Both the position numbers and the translations under genes were made by a program. DNA of 64,000 nucleotides, from the NCBI GenBank assembly GCA_020853815.1, contig JADYYE010000118.1, positions 40,993-104,992 on the forward strand, read 5' to 3'. Positions 27,434-36,621 of the stretch are shown one piece after another; within the stretch, counting starts at the first letter, position 1; each line of letters starts with the position of its first letter. Under the pieces are notes generated by a model, which worked only from the letters and a program-made list of their open reading frames with translations, was not told the origin of the DNA and did no database searches. Source of the DNA: Phycisphaerales bacterium (GTDB lineage: Bacteria; Planctomycetota; Phycisphaerae; Phycisphaerales; UBA1924).

Positions 27434-27933
27434 CCAGCGCGCGATCCAACCCGGACGACGCCCCGCGCGCCGACGCCCTCGCCGGCGCATGGCTGGCCGC
27501 CATCGCTCGCGATGAGGTCGCGCGCGAACTCGAAGCGATCTACGCATGTGCCGCGCGCGAGATCGAGTCGCGCGGCCCGGCGTGCTGGGCCTCGGGTCGC
27601 TGCTGCAACTTCGAGCGCGTGGGGCACCGGCTTTACGTCACGGGCCTCGAGGCCGCGTACGCGATCACTCGCTCGGCTCATCCAGTCACCCGCGGCCAGA
27701 TCGACGCCGCCCGCGCCCGCGGCGGATGCCCGTTTCAAGAGCAGAATCTCTGCGGCATTCACACGATCAAGCCGCTCGGCTGCCGCGTGTACTTCTGCGA
27801 TCGCACCGCGCAATCATGGCAGCATGACCTGAGCGAGCGTCTGCTCGCCGACATCCGCGCGCTGCACGAAGCCAACGCGATCGAATATCGATACGCCGAG
27901 TGGCGTGCGATGCTGGAGATGTTCATCGCGTAG
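27430..27933 (+). CDS. YkgJ-family cysteine-cluster protein
   Basis: A 167-residue protein with the UPF0153/YkgJ cysteine pattern: ACWASGRCCNF at about residues 51-61, then CPFQEQNLCGIHTIKPLGCRVYFC. Members bind an iron-sulfur or zinc cluster and have no agreed function. The GTG at 27430 overlaps the hydrolase stop by 4 bp, so translation is coupled. Its 3' end overlaps the convergent glycosyltransferase gene by 11 bp. Confidence 0.82.
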   Translation: MTSARSNPDDAPRADALAGAWLAAIARDEVARELEAIYACAAREIESRGPACWASGRCCNFERVGHRLYVTGLEAAYAITRSAHPVTRGQIDAARARGGCPFQEQNLCGIHTIKPLGCRVYFCDRTAQSWQHDLSERLLADIRALHEANAIEYRYAEWRAMLEMFIA

Positions 27934-30418
27934 CACGGCACGCATCCGTCCCGAAAGGCTCGGTCTCGCGCGATCGGCGTCCGCTCGCCCGTCGCTGCAA
28001 CTCGATCAGGCGCCGGAGCCCATCCGCGCTTCCGCGCGTGCCTTCGGGGCTCGGGGGAAGCGACGAGCACACGCCCGCCATCGCGCCGCGCAGCGCCGCC
28101 GCGTGCGAAGCGAGCGATGTACCCGCGAGCTTGTGCGCCCACAGCCAACCCGCAAGGACAGCGCCCAGTCGGGTTGCGCCGCGTCCGTGACGACGGCACA
28201 TCCACACCCAGTTCCGCGTCGCGATGCGGAACCATCGCGCTGATTTCGTCGCGGCCCCCGGGCTCTCGTGCCACGCGATCCACGACGGATCAAACCACAC
28301 GCCGCGCCCCAGCGACAGGAGCTTGAGCGCCAGGTCGGTGTCGTTTCGATAGAGGAAGAACGATTCGTCGTAGCCGCCGGCGGCCAGCCAGTCGGCCCGG
28401 CGCACGAGGTTGGCGCAGCCCATCGTCGGCCAGTCGCTCCTCGCACCCTCGATGACACTCGCGAAGCGCCACTCGGGCATCCGAGTCTCGGGGTGGACCG
28501 GGAGCAGCGTAGCCGCGGCGAGGTCGGGGCGCGCGCTCAGGAGTTCCATCGCCCGCGTGACCACGCCGCGCTCCGGCCAGGAATCATCGTCCAGCACCAG
28601 CACCACGTCGCCGCTCGCCGCCTCCACGCCGCGGTTGAACCCCGCGATCGCGATGTTCGACTCCAACTCGATGAGCTTTGCGTGCGTGAATCGCTCGCGG
28701 ATCAGCCCGGGCGAGCCGTCCGTCGACGCGTTGTCAACAACGATCACCTCCGCGTCGCGCGTCGCGGCGTCCTCGTGGAGCTTTTCGAGTGTCTTGGCCA
28801 ACGCCTCCCGCCGGTTGTAGCTGAGCACCACGATCGAGAGCGTGAGTGAGCGCGTAGAGCGGACGATTGGTGCGGCGGGCAGGGCCTCATCCTCGCGAGG
28901 ACGCATCGCGATCCGCACCGCCAGGCCCGCGCCGCGCGCCAGCAATCCCAACGCGCGCCACGCCGCCGAACGCGTGGGCTTCGTGATCCAGGCGCCCGAC
29001 TCGCTCAGGCACACCAGCGTGTCCGCGGCGAACCAGTGGCGCACCGCGCCGGCCGCGCGAACGATCGCGACATCGACCGCCGGCCCGAGCATCCATCGCG
29101 AGAGAGCGCCGAACAAACCCGCGCGACGCGAACCGCCAACGAGTTGCTTCGTGCCTGCGCGAGACTGTGCCAATTGAACCAACTCATGCCAGGTCTCATC
29201 GTGCTCGCACAGAGCCGCCGCGTCCGAATCGACCGCGACGCTTGCGCCCGAAGACAGTCCCGCAATGGCGTCGCGCAGTTGGCTGATGGGCACCGTCGGC
29301 GCGGGACGCGGCACGTCGTGGCTCGCCGGGCCCGTCGTCACGCCGCGCGCCGCGTCGCGCAGTCCGAGCATGTGCAGCTCCGCCAGGTCATCGCGCCCCA
29401 TCAGCGTCTGGTTGATCGCCTTGGCGACGCACGACATCGCGTGGCGGAAGCGCACGCGCCGCCCGAGGCCTTTCGCATCGATCGCGCCGAACGCGTTCCG
29501 CGTGCCGAAGTAGCGCTGCCAGGTCGGGAAGCGATCGAATCGCGGGTGCATCGCGATCGCATCGGGGTTGACCGCGATGCGCCGCCCGGTTTCTCTTGCG
29601 ATTCGGAGGCACCATTCGGCGTCGTCGGCGTTGATGAACCGATCGGGCATGAGGCCGACGCGTTCAACGCACTCGCGGCGGACGAGCAGGCAGCAGGACG
29701 CGACGTAATCGCACGTCTCGACGCCCGGCACGCCGACCGTGCTCGTGAGCATCGGGCCCTGGCGTCCCGTGCGCGGGTCGATCACGCCGCCGACCTCGTG
29801 CACGACCCGCGTGCGTGGGTCGGCCAGGGCAGGCCCGACGCCCGCGAGCGTCGCATCGCTCATCAGCGTCTCGACCAGCCGCGCCAGCGTGCCGGGAAGC
29901 ACCCGCGCATCGCTGTCGACCAGCCACAGGAAGTCCTGCGCGGCCTCGTCTCGCTCCCAATCCTTGAGCGCCGCCCGCATCGCGAGATTGAACCCGCCGC
30001 TCCCGCCAAGGTTTGTTTCGCTGCGAACCACCCGGAGCATCGACGTGGTCGCCGGCACGGGGATCGCCGGTATCGACGCGTTATCCGCGATGATCACCTC
30101 AAGCGACATCGCCGGCCCGGACGCGCCCCGCGCCGTCGTCAGCTCCGTCTTCGCCAGGTCGGACAAGAGCAGCGCCAGGTCGCCCGCGCGATTGTGGCAT
30201 GGCACCAGCGCCCGCACGCGCACGCGCGCAGCACCAACATCATCAGCTCGCGCGGCAACGCTCGCCTCGTACAAATCCTCGAAACGATCTGTGCCGCTCT
30301 CCTCGACGAACGCACGCAGGTCGCCCGCGGGATCGATCTCTACGCGCACCGGTGCGCTCGGGCGCGGCGGGGCGACCGGATCGTGAAGCTCGCCGTGCGT
30401 GTCGAGAAGATCGCTCAC
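27923..30418 (-). CDS. Two-domain family 2 glycosyltransferase
   Basis: An 831-residue protein with two GT2 (GT-A) domains. The first (~45-355) has VRALVPCHNRAGDLALLLSDL, the DSD motif in LWLVDSDARVLPG, and NADDAEWCLRIA. The second (~535-775) has LSIVVLSYNRREALAKTLEKL, VLDDDSWPE and FFLYRNDTDLALKLL. Both resemble rhamnosyl- or galactofuranosyl-type transferases. Both domains keep their acidic metal motifs, so both look active and the enzyme could add two sugars in turn. It overlaps the next glycosyltransferase by 4 bp (ATGA). Acceptor unknown; likely a cell-surface glycan. Confidence 0.86.
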   Translation of the reverse strand: MSDLLDTHGELHDPVAPPRPSAPVRVEIDPAGDLRAFVEESGTDRFEDLYEASVAARADDVGAARVRVRALVPCHNRAGDLALLLSDLAKTELTTARGASGPAMSLEVIIADNASIPAIPVPATTSMLRVVRSETNLGGSGGFNLAMRAALKDWERDEAAQDFLWLVDSDARVLPGTLARLVETLMSDATLAGVGPALADPRTRVVHEVGGVIDPRTGRQGPMLTSTVGVPGVETCDYVASCCLLVRRECVERVGLMPDRFINADDAEWCLRIARETGRRIAVNPDAIAMHPRFDRFPTWQRYFGTRNAFGAIDAKGLGRRVRFRHAMSCVAKAINQTLMGRDDLAELHMLGLRDAARGVTTGPASHDVPRPAPTVPISQLRDAIAGLSSGASVAVDSDAAALCEHDETWHELVQLAQSRAGTKQLVGGSRRAGLFGALSRWMLGPAVDVAIVRAAGAVRHWFAADTLVCLSESGAWITKPTRSAAWRALGLLARGAGLAVRIAMRPREDEALPAAPIVRSTRSLTLSIVVLSYNRREALAKTLEKLHEDAATRDAEVIVVDNASTDGSPGLIRERFTHAKLIELESNIAIAGFNRGVEAASGDVVLVLDDDSWPERGVVTRAMELLSARPDLAAATLLPVHPETRMPEWRFASVIEGARSDWPTMGCANLVRRADWLAAGGYDESFFLYRNDTDLALKLLSLGRGVWFDPSWIAWHESPGAATKSARWFRIATRNWVWMCRRHGRGATRLGAVLAGWLWAHKLAGTSLASHAAALRGAMAGVCSSLPPSPEGTRGSADGLRRLIELQRRASGRRSRETEPFGTDACRATR

Positions 30419-31554
30419 GCGCCCAGACCCTCCGCGCTGCTGGCGGGAACATCCGCGCTGGTCTTCTTCATGATCGGGTTGGCGCCGTCGGGCTTCCGCC
30501 CCGTGAGGCGAGCGACCAGCCCGGTTACTTTCTTGATCGCACGATAGACGGGCGCGGGAAGAGCCTGCAAGACGCGGTGCACCCGGCGATGGAGGCGCAC
30601 CGCCGCGAAGCTCTCATAGAACTCGCGCTGGGCTTCCACGGCCGTGATCACCGCCGCCGCAACCTTTGGCTCGGCCAACGGCGGCACCTGGTAATTGCGA
30701 TCCGGGTCCTTCCACATGCGGTGTTCCACGCCGACCACGCCGTCGCGGAGCGACCACAGGAACTGCAGCGGGATGGGGTAGCCTGTTTCGTCGATCCAGT
30801 TGCAGTCAAACGCGCGCAGCATCGAGTTGGACTTCGCCACGATGTCCATCGCACGCGCGTCATAGGTCGCGCGATGCCGCGACACCAGCGCGGCGAACAG
30901 CTCGTCGTGGCGCTTGACGGCCTCCATCACCATCGTGATCTGGCTGTGGCGCCGCCAGAAAAAGAGCGGCTCGGGCACGCGCTCGCCACGATACCCGCGC
31001 TCGCTGCAACTGATCCAGAAACTCCAGTCCTCATAGCCGAGGCGCATCGACTCATCGAATCCGCCGACTTCTTCGAAGACCTCGCGCCGCACCAGGGCCG
31101 TCACCGGGTGAAGGTTGGTGATGAGAAGCAAGAGCGGGTTCCACGCCGGGACGCGCCAAGTTCCGGTGCCCAGCTCGGTCAGCGTCTCCTGGCAATAGGC
31201 GTGCGAGACCCTTTCGCCGCGAGCCAGGCCGTCGCGGATCGCCGACGCCAGCTTGGAGACGAAGGTCGGCGCGATGAAATCATCCGCGTCGAGGAAGAAG
31301 ACGAATTCGCCGGTGGCTTCCCTGGCACCGCGGTTCCGGGCCGCGGGCAGGCCGCGGTTCTCCTGGTGGATCACGCGCACGCGCTGGCTCGCGAGGGCGT
31401 CGCAGGCGGCGGGCGACGTGGCGTCGTTCGAGCCGTCGTCAATGACAACCACGTCGACGATCGCGTCGACCTGACCAAGACACGACTCCACCGCGGCCCG
31501 GACAAACCGGCCGTGGTTGAAGCATGGGATCACCGCCGTCGCCGTCGGTTTCAT
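30415..31554 (-). CDS. Family 2 glycosyltransferase
   Basis: A 379-residue GT-A enzyme. It has ATAVIPCFNHGRFVRAAVESCL at the N-terminus, IDDGSNDATS, the metal motif DADDFIAPTF, and GGFDESMRLGYEDWSFWISC for acceptor recognition. It is translated before the two-domain transferase on the same transcript, with a 4 bp overlap, so the pair probably builds one surface glycan. The adjacent divergent MsbA-like exporter may handle a related lipid-linked product, which is inference from position. Confidence 0.87.
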   Translation of the reverse strand: MKPTATAVIPCFNHGRFVRAAVESCLGQVDAIVDVVVIDDGSNDATSPAACDALASQRVRVIHQENRGLPAARNRGAREATGEFVFFLDADDFIAPTFVSKLASAIRDGLARGERVSHAYCQETLTELGTGTWRVPAWNPLLLLITNLHPVTALVRREVFEEVGGFDESMRLGYEDWSFWISCSERGYRGERVPEPLFFWRRHSQITMVMEAVKRHDELFAALVSRHRATYDARAMDIVAKSNSMLRAFDCNWIDETGYPIPLQFLWSLRDGVVGVEHRMWKDPDRNYQVPPLAEPKVAAAVITAVEAQREFYESFAAVRLHRRVHRVLQALPAPVYRAIKKVTGLVARLTGRKPDGANPIMKKTSADVPASSAEGLGA

Positions 31555-31725
31555 GCCAGCCCTTCGACACCCTACTCCATGAACCAGAGAGATCGATGAT
31601 ACGACCCGCGGCGCGCTGAATTCGCATTTTCGGTCAATGTCTGGGGTGTGATGGTCCCGCGCCCAAACCGTGCGATACTTCTCCCGACGCCGGGCCCTCG
31701 CCCGCGCCGGAGGGTCCGCAGCTCC

Positions 31726-33585
31726 ATGAGCCCGTTCTGGTCATTCGCCGCCAAAATGCTCCGCTACCGCGGCATGATCGTGGCCTCGTTCATCATGGCC
31801 GGCGTTTCCGCCGCCACGCTCGGCGCCGGCCTGGTCGCCATGAAGCCGATCCTCGAAGGCCTGCTCGGAAAAAACCCGATCGGACTGCCTCAGCTCGCCC
31901 GCGATCTCAACTCAAAGCTTTCCGCCTGGGCGCCCGGCTGGGCCAACATCCCCGACTCCGTCATTCAGAAGCTCCCCGACGGCCCGTCCACCGCCGTCGC
32001 GTGGATCATGGGCTCGCTCTGCGTGCTCACCGCGATCGGGGCGACCGCAACTTTTTTCCACGCCTACCTGTCGCTCACGGTCGTCAACCTCACGACCACC
32101 AACATCCGGCGCGACGCGTTCCACAAGGTGTTGCACATGCCGCTCAAGGACATCGTGCTGGGCGGCCCGTCCGACGCGATCAGCCGCATCATGCAGGACA
32201 CGGCGGCGATTTCCGGCGGATTCAACTCGCTCCTGTCCAAGGCCGTGTCTCAGGTCGCCAAGGGCATCGGCTCGCTGATCGCGGCGTTCTTTATCGACTG
32301 GCGTCTGGCGTGCCTGGCGCTGGCGGTCGGGCCGGTGCTGTTCGTCATTATCCGCAAGCTGGGCAAGCGGATCCGGCGCGCGTCCAAGGCCGCCCTGGTC
32401 GCGCAGTCGGGCCTGTATCAGGCCGCCGCCGAGAGCCTGCAGGGCCTGCGGGTGGTGAAGGTCCACACGACCGAGCGGTACGAGGCCGGGCGATTCCATC
32501 GCATGAACAAGGACGCGATGCGCGAGCTGAACCGCGTGCGCACCGCGCGGGCCCTGGCCAGCCCGCTGGTCGAGGCGCTCACGCTCTTTGCCATCGCCGG
32601 CCTGACGCTGATCGCCATCAACAACATCCGCGTCGGCGTGATCGAGGCCAGCGCGGTGATCCAGGTGATCGTCGCGCTCGGCGCCGCGGGCGCGAGCTTC
32701 AAGCCGCTCACCGGCCTGCTCAACGACGTCCAGGCCTCCGCCGCCGCCGCCGATCGCCTCGCCGAACTCATGAAAGGCCCGACCGAATCCGGGCACGAAC
32801 CCTCGCTTCCCAAGCTCCCGCGGCACAAGCACTCGATCAGCTTCGACAACGTCATTTTCACCTATCCCGCCGCGGCCCGCCCGGCGCTCGACGGCGTCAG
32901 CATCACAGTCAACCACGGCGAGACCGTCGCGGTCGTCGGGCCCAACGGCTCGGGCAAGACGACGCTCCTGGCCCTAGTGCCGCGTCTCTTCGACCCCGAC
33001 ATGGGCCCCGAGGGCCGGCGCGGGCGTGTGCTCCTGGACGGGAACGACATTTCGCGCTACAGCGTGCGCAGCCTGCGCCGGCAGATCGGCGTCGTGACGC
33101 AGGAGACCGTGCTCTTCAAGGGCACCATCCGCCACAACATCGCCTACGGCTCGGAGGCTGCCACCGACGATTCCATCATCGCGGCCGCCAAGCGGGCCCG
33201 CGCCCACGACTTCATCACCGCGCTCCCCAAGGGCTACGACACGATGGTCGCCGAGCAGGGGCTGACGCTCTCGGGCGGGCAGCGTCAGCGCCTCGCCATC
33301 GCCCGCGCCATCCTCCGCGATCCGTCGATCCTGATCCTCGACGAGGCCACCAGCATGATCGACGCCGACAGCGAGGCGCAGATCGCCGAAGCGCTCGCCG
33401 ATTTCGCCAAGGGGCGCACGAGCCTGATCGTCGCGCATCGCCTCTCCACCGTGCTCAGCGCCGATCGCATTCTCGTGATGAACCAGGGCAAGGTCGTCGA
33501 CGCCGGCACGCACGCCGAACTGCTGCGGCGTTGCCCCGTCTATCGCCTCATCGCCGATCGCCAGCTCCTGCCGCCCGTGGCGTAG
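31726..33585 (+). CDS. ABC exporter, fused membrane and ATPase domains (MsbA-like)
   Basis: A 619-residue half-transporter. Six helices span ~15-350, and the nucleotide-binding domain follows. It has Walker A GPNGSGKTT, the Q-loop in IGVVTQETVLFKG, the signature LSGGQRQR, Walker B ILILDEATS and the switch His in IVAHRLST. It resembles the lipid/polysaccharide flippase MsbA. The ATG at 31726 follows a long leader. It sits between two glycosyltransferase genes (divergent) and a small zinc-binding protein 6 bp downstream. Confidence 0.88.
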   Translation: MSPFWSFAAKMLRYRGMIVASFIMAGVSAATLGAGLVAMKPILEGLLGKNPIGLPQLARDLNSKLSAWAPGWANIPDSVIQKLPDGPSTAVAWIMGSLCVLTAIGATATFFHAYLSLTVVNLTTTNIRRDAFHKVLHMPLKDIVLGGPSDAISRIMQDTAAISGGFNSLLSKAVSQVAKGIGSLIAAFFIDWRLACLALAVGPVLFVIIRKLGKRIRRASKAALVAQSGLYQAAAESLQGLRVVKVHTTERYEAGRFHRMNKDAMRELNRVRTARALASPLVEALTLFAIAGLTLIAINNIRVGVIEASAVIQVIVALGAAGASFKPLTGLLNDVQASAAAADRLAELMKGPTESGHEPSLPKLPRHKHSISFDNVIFTYPAAARPALDGVSITVNHGETVAVVGPNGSGKTTLLALVPRLFDPDMGPEGRRGRVLLDGNDISRYSVRSLRRQIGVVTQETVLFKGTIRHNIAYGSEAATDDSIIAAAKRARAHDFITALPKGYDTMVAEQGLTLSGGQRQRLAIARAILRDPSILILDEATSMIDADSEAQIAEALADFAKGRTSLIVAHRLSTVLSADRILVMNQGKVVDAGTHAELLRRCPVYRLIADRQLLPPVA

Positions 33586-33591
33586 ATCATC

Positions 33592-33936
33592 ATGCAGCGA
33601 CCCGGCATCAACCCCGACAACGCCGAGATGTCCGATTTCCTCTGCGACTTCTGCCGCCAGGAATGGACCAGCGCCATCCCCATGGTCGAAGGGCATCGCG
33701 GCAGCCTGATCTGCGGCTCGTGCCTCACCATCGCCTACACGGAGGTCTTCCTGCTCAACCTGAGCGCCGCGCCCGCGAGCACAACCTGCACGCTCTGCCT
33801 GCAGGAGATCACGGGGCCCGCGTGGAAGAGCCCCGAGCACGAGTGCTTCGTGTGCAAGCGCTGCACCAACCACGCCGCCAGCGTGCTCGCCAAGGACCCC
33901 GACTTCAACTGGAAGAAGCCCGCGAGCGCGACGTGA
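33592..33936 (+). CDS. Small protein with two CxxC pairs, zinc-ribbon-like
   Basis: A 114-residue protein starting 6 bp after the ABC exporter stop. Cysteine pairs CDFC (18-21), CGSC, CTLC and CKRC form two likely C4 zinc sites. The first recalls the ClpX-type C4 finger (FLCDFCRQEW ... ICGSCL). No enzymatic motif is present. It is probably cotranscribed with the exporter; function unknown. Confidence 0.7.
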   Translation: MQRPGINPDNAEMSDFLCDFCRQEWTSAIPMVEGHRGSLICGSCLTIAYTEVFLLNLSAAPASTTCTLCLQEITGPAWKSPEHECFVCKRCTNHAASVLAKDPDFNWKKPASAT

Positions 33937-34086
33937 TCGCCTCCCGATTCGTCGGTGCCATGCCACCCGATGCACGCGAACTCCGGCTGGCGAAGCCAAG
34001 CTGTTGGCCACTCGCTTCGCTCCCCGCGCCCCCCATACGCGCTCCTCCGATTCCGCCTGATTCCTCCGAGGTGGTCCTCTCCTCGC

Positions 34087-34176
34087 CCTCTTTCGTGCTC
34101 TTCGAGTCCTTCGAGTTCCTCGCGTCTCCTCTGCGTGCTCTGCGAACTCTGCGGCCTCTGCGTTCCTCTTCTCTTG
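34087..34176. repeat. Degenerate tandem CTCTGCGNN / TTCGAGTCC repeat
   Basis: Between the small zinc protein and ogt, units such as CTCTGCGTG, CTCTGCGAA, CTCTGCGGC and CTCTGCGTT follow one another, preceded by drifted TTCGAGTCC units. It is the same family of ~10 bp intergenic repeats as at 5396 and 10561. No gene is seen in 33937-34214. Confidence 0.65.
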
Positions 34177-34214
34177 CCGCGGTCGCGAGTTCGTCGCCCC
34201 ATCTACCATCCCTG

Positions 34215-34754
34215 ATGCCCGTGCCCCGCCCGCCCTTTGCCCGCCGCGTGATCGATTCCCCGCTCGGCCCGATCGCCATCGACGCCACCGCTCTCGGCGT
34301 ATGCAGCATCAGTTTCGGCGTGCGTCCCGCGCGCCAGGGCATGCAGCCAGACGATGTTGCGGCGGCCTTGCCCATCCTGGATCACGCCGCCCGCGAACTC
34401 GCGGAGTATTTCGCCGGCTCTCGCCGCAACTTCGCCATTCCGCTCGACGCGCCCGGCACGGAGTTCCAGCACCGCGTGTGGCTCGAGCTTGCCCGCATCC
34501 CGATGGGCGAGACGATCAGCTATCAGGAACTCGCGCGCCGCTGCGGTGATATCAACGCCTCCCGCGCCGTCGGCGCCGCCAACGGCGCGAATCCCGTCGC
34601 CATCGTCGTCCCGTGCCATCGCGTCCTGGCCAAGGACGGCACGCTCCACGGCTACGCCGGCGGTCTGGACAAGAAGCGCGCGCTCCTCGACCACGAGTTC
34701 GCCGTCACCGGAGCGATGCTCGGCGCAACGCGCCGACTCGTCTTGCACGCATGA
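34215..34754 (+). CDS. ogt: Methylated-DNA-protein-cysteine methyltransferase
   Basis: A 179-residue O6-alkylguanine repair protein. The C-terminal domain has GETISYQELARRCGD, the arginine-finger helix ASRAVGAANGANPVAIVVPCHRVL with the acceptor Cys in PCHR, and GYAGGLDKKRALLDHE. It removes alkyl groups from guanine in a suicide reaction. The stop codon is followed at once by a hairpin that serves the opposite strand as a terminator. Confidence 0.94.
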   Translation: MPVPRPPFARRVIDSPLGPIAIDATALGVCSISFGVRPARQGMQPDDVAAALPILDHAARELAEYFAGSRRNFAIPLDAPGTEFQHRVWLELARIPMGETISYQELARRCGDINASRAVGAANGANPVAIVVPCHRVLAKDGTLHGYAGGLDKKRALLDHEFAVTGAMLGATRRLVLHA

Positions 34755-34756
34755 AA

Positions 34757-34778
34757 AAGGCCCGCGCGTGCGGGCCTT
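34757..34778 (-). terminator. Intrinsic terminator for the ccsA operon
   Basis: AAGGCCCGC and GCGGGCCTT form a perfect 9 bp stem with a GCGT loop. Read on the minus strand it is followed by a T5 run, making it a Rho-independent terminator about 150 bp after the ccsA stop. On the plus strand it lies just after the ogt stop, but without a T-run. Confidence 0.75.
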
Positions 34779-34834
34779 GAATCGAGACGCGGCCTGGCGC
34801 CGGGCGGAGCGAGGTCGCGCGGCGCGGGCGATCG

Positions 34835-34934
34835 CTAGAGCGGATTCGCTTGGAGTCGGGCGTCATGTCGCACGCCCAGGCAATAGGGAATGGGCAATGG
34901 GAAGACGCGCCACTTGAAGTGAAACCGATCTAGG
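34835..34934 (+). repeat. ~100 bp element with terminal inverted repeats, copy 1
   Basis: The left end reads CTAGAGCGGATTC and the right end GAAACCGATCTAGG, an imperfect terminal inverted repeat. The inner 56 bp (34879-34934) match copy 2 at 51965-52020, in reverse orientation, at 52 of 56 positions. The left ~20 bp also match the far end of copy 2. The ccsA stop codon lies inside the element. No transposase is encoded, so it is MITE-like or a REP-type intergenic repeat. Confidence 0.7.
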
Positions 34935-36621
34935 CCGCCTGCGGCTTGTCGAGCGCTCCGGTGTTCTTCAGGCTGCGAGAGCGGACCCAGCAGACAGCGA
35001 GGAAGAGGAGTTCGAGGGCCGCCCAGAGGCCGACCCAGACTTCGCCGCCGGAGCCGAAGCCGTAGCTGTGCAGGCCCGTGGCCATGACGTAGTTCACGCC
35101 GTAGAACGTCCAGACGATCACGACCATGCCGAGCACCGCGGAAGCGGCGAGCCCGAAGTCCTCGATCCAGCGGACGTAGCGGGCGTGGAGCACCGCGAAG
35201 TAGACGAGGATGCTGATGAGCGCCCAGGTCTCCTTCGGGTCCCAGCCCCAGAAGCGCCCCCAGGACTCCGCCGCCCACACGCCGCCCAGGATCGTGCCCG
35301 CCGTGAGCAGGATCAGCCCCACCTGGATCGTGCGATAGGTCTGCACGACCAGGGCGGCGGAGCGGAGGCGGCTGGCCTCGTCGCGCTTGTTGAGGATGAC
35401 GTCCTTGATGAGATAGGCGTGGCCGAGCACGGCGGAGACGGCCAGCACGCCGTAGCTGGCGACGATGGTGAGGACGTGGATGATGAGCCAGAAATTGGAG
35501 CGGAGGACGGCGGGGAGGGAGTTGGTGCGGTCGGTGAGAGGAACCAGGCCCGCGAAGAGGACGGAGATGAAGGCCGCCGCCACGCCGCCGAAGAGGTAGT
35601 AGCCCTTGCGCTTGTTGACGAGCTGGAAGACCAGGCCGATGGCGATGCCGACCAGGCCCATCCAGAGGAGCGACTCGAAGGTGTTGCTGACCGGGGCGCG
35701 ATCGAGGATCATGACGCGGAGAACGACGCCCAGGGCGTGCTCGCCGATCCCGAGCAGGGTGGCGGTCAGGGCGAGCGTGGTCATGATGTTTTTCATGACG
35801 AGGCGCGAGAAGCCGAAGAACACCAGCGCCAGCCCGTAGAAATAGGCGGTCATGCGCCAGGGATCGTGCTTGTCATAGAAGAGCTCAAGCTTGACGTTGC
35901 GCGCGTCCTTTTCGGTCAGCGCGCCCATCGCGTTGATCGCGCTCTCGAGCTTCTCGACCGCGGGCGTGATGGGCTGCCCCGCGGCGTAGAGCTGCCCGAT
36001 CTCCTTGAACGCGGCCTGCACGCCCTCGGCGCCGGGGTCGGCGGACATCGCGCTGGCGTGGCGGAAGGCCTGGCCCGGACCCGAGGGAATGATCGGGAGG
36101 GTCATGCCGCTGGAGTAGTCCGCGATGCGGTTGGCCGCGTTGCGAACGTCGAGGGCCTTGCGCTGGTCCTTGGTGGGCGAGACGCCGGGATCGTTCTGGC
36201 GCGCCTTCTCAAAGTCGTTCAACTGCTGGGCGAGGCCCGCGCAGTTGGCGAGCTCGACGGGGCTGAAGAAGCGGCGCTCGGGGTCCAGGCCGATCAGCTT
36301 CTTGAACGGCTTGTCCTCGATGGTGACGACCTTGGTGTTGAGCATCTTCTTGCCGTCGAACATGCAGTCGAGCAGGAGCTGCATGGACGAGCGCTTGGTG
36401 AAGCCCTCCGGGCCGCCGGAAGACCAGCGCGAGCGTCCGGTGACGTCGACGGCGAAGCGTCGCGCGAAGCCCTCGAGGGGCATGACGCGTCCGCCGTCCT
36501 GCACCGCCAGGGCGCCAAGGCGATCGATGCCGGGGTCGATGTCAGCCGCCCGCGCTCTCGACAGGCAGGGGATCAGGGCCAGACACCACAGGGCGACGAG
36601 CAACAGTCGACGGAACATCAT
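34930..36621 (-). CDS. ccsA: CcsA-type cytochrome c assembly protein with N-terminal periplasmic region
   Basis: A 563-residue protein. After a signal peptide (LLLVALWCLALIPCLSRARA) comes a ~200-residue periplasmic region, then about eight helices. The heme-handling WWD-type segment is WAAESWGRFWGWDPKETWALISI. His residues flank it in EHALGVVL and the LIIHVLTIVAS helix. CcsA with ResB/Ccs1 forms system II, which carries heme across the membrane and attaches it to CXXCH apocytochromes. It starts 80 bp inside resB. Its stop lies within repeat copy 1, and a terminator follows. The large cytochrome set next door is the evident client. Confidence 0.9.
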   Translation of the reverse strand: MMFRRLLLVALWCLALIPCLSRARAADIDPGIDRLGALAVQDGGRVMPLEGFARRFAVDVTGRSRWSSGGPEGFTKRSSMQLLLDCMFDGKKMLNTKVVTIEDKPFKKLIGLDPERRFFSPVELANCAGLAQQLNDFEKARQNDPGVSPTKDQRKALDVRNAANRIADYSSGMTLPIIPSGPGQAFRHASAMSADPGAEGVQAAFKEIGQLYAAGQPITPAVEKLESAINAMGALTEKDARNVKLELFYDKHDPWRMTAYFYGLALVFFGFSRLVMKNIMTTLALTATLLGIGEHALGVVLRVMILDRAPVSNTFESLLWMGLVGIAIGLVFQLVNKRKGYYLFGGVAAAFISVLFAGLVPLTDRTNSLPAVLRSNFWLIIHVLTIVASYGVLAVSAVLGHAYLIKDVILNKRDEASRLRSAALVVQTYRTIQVGLILLTAGTILGGVWAAESWGRFWGWDPKETWALISILVYFAVLHARYVRWIEDFGLAASAVLGMVVIVWTFYGVNYVMATGLHSYGFGSGGEVWVGLWAALELLFLAVCWVRSRSLKNTGALDKPQAA

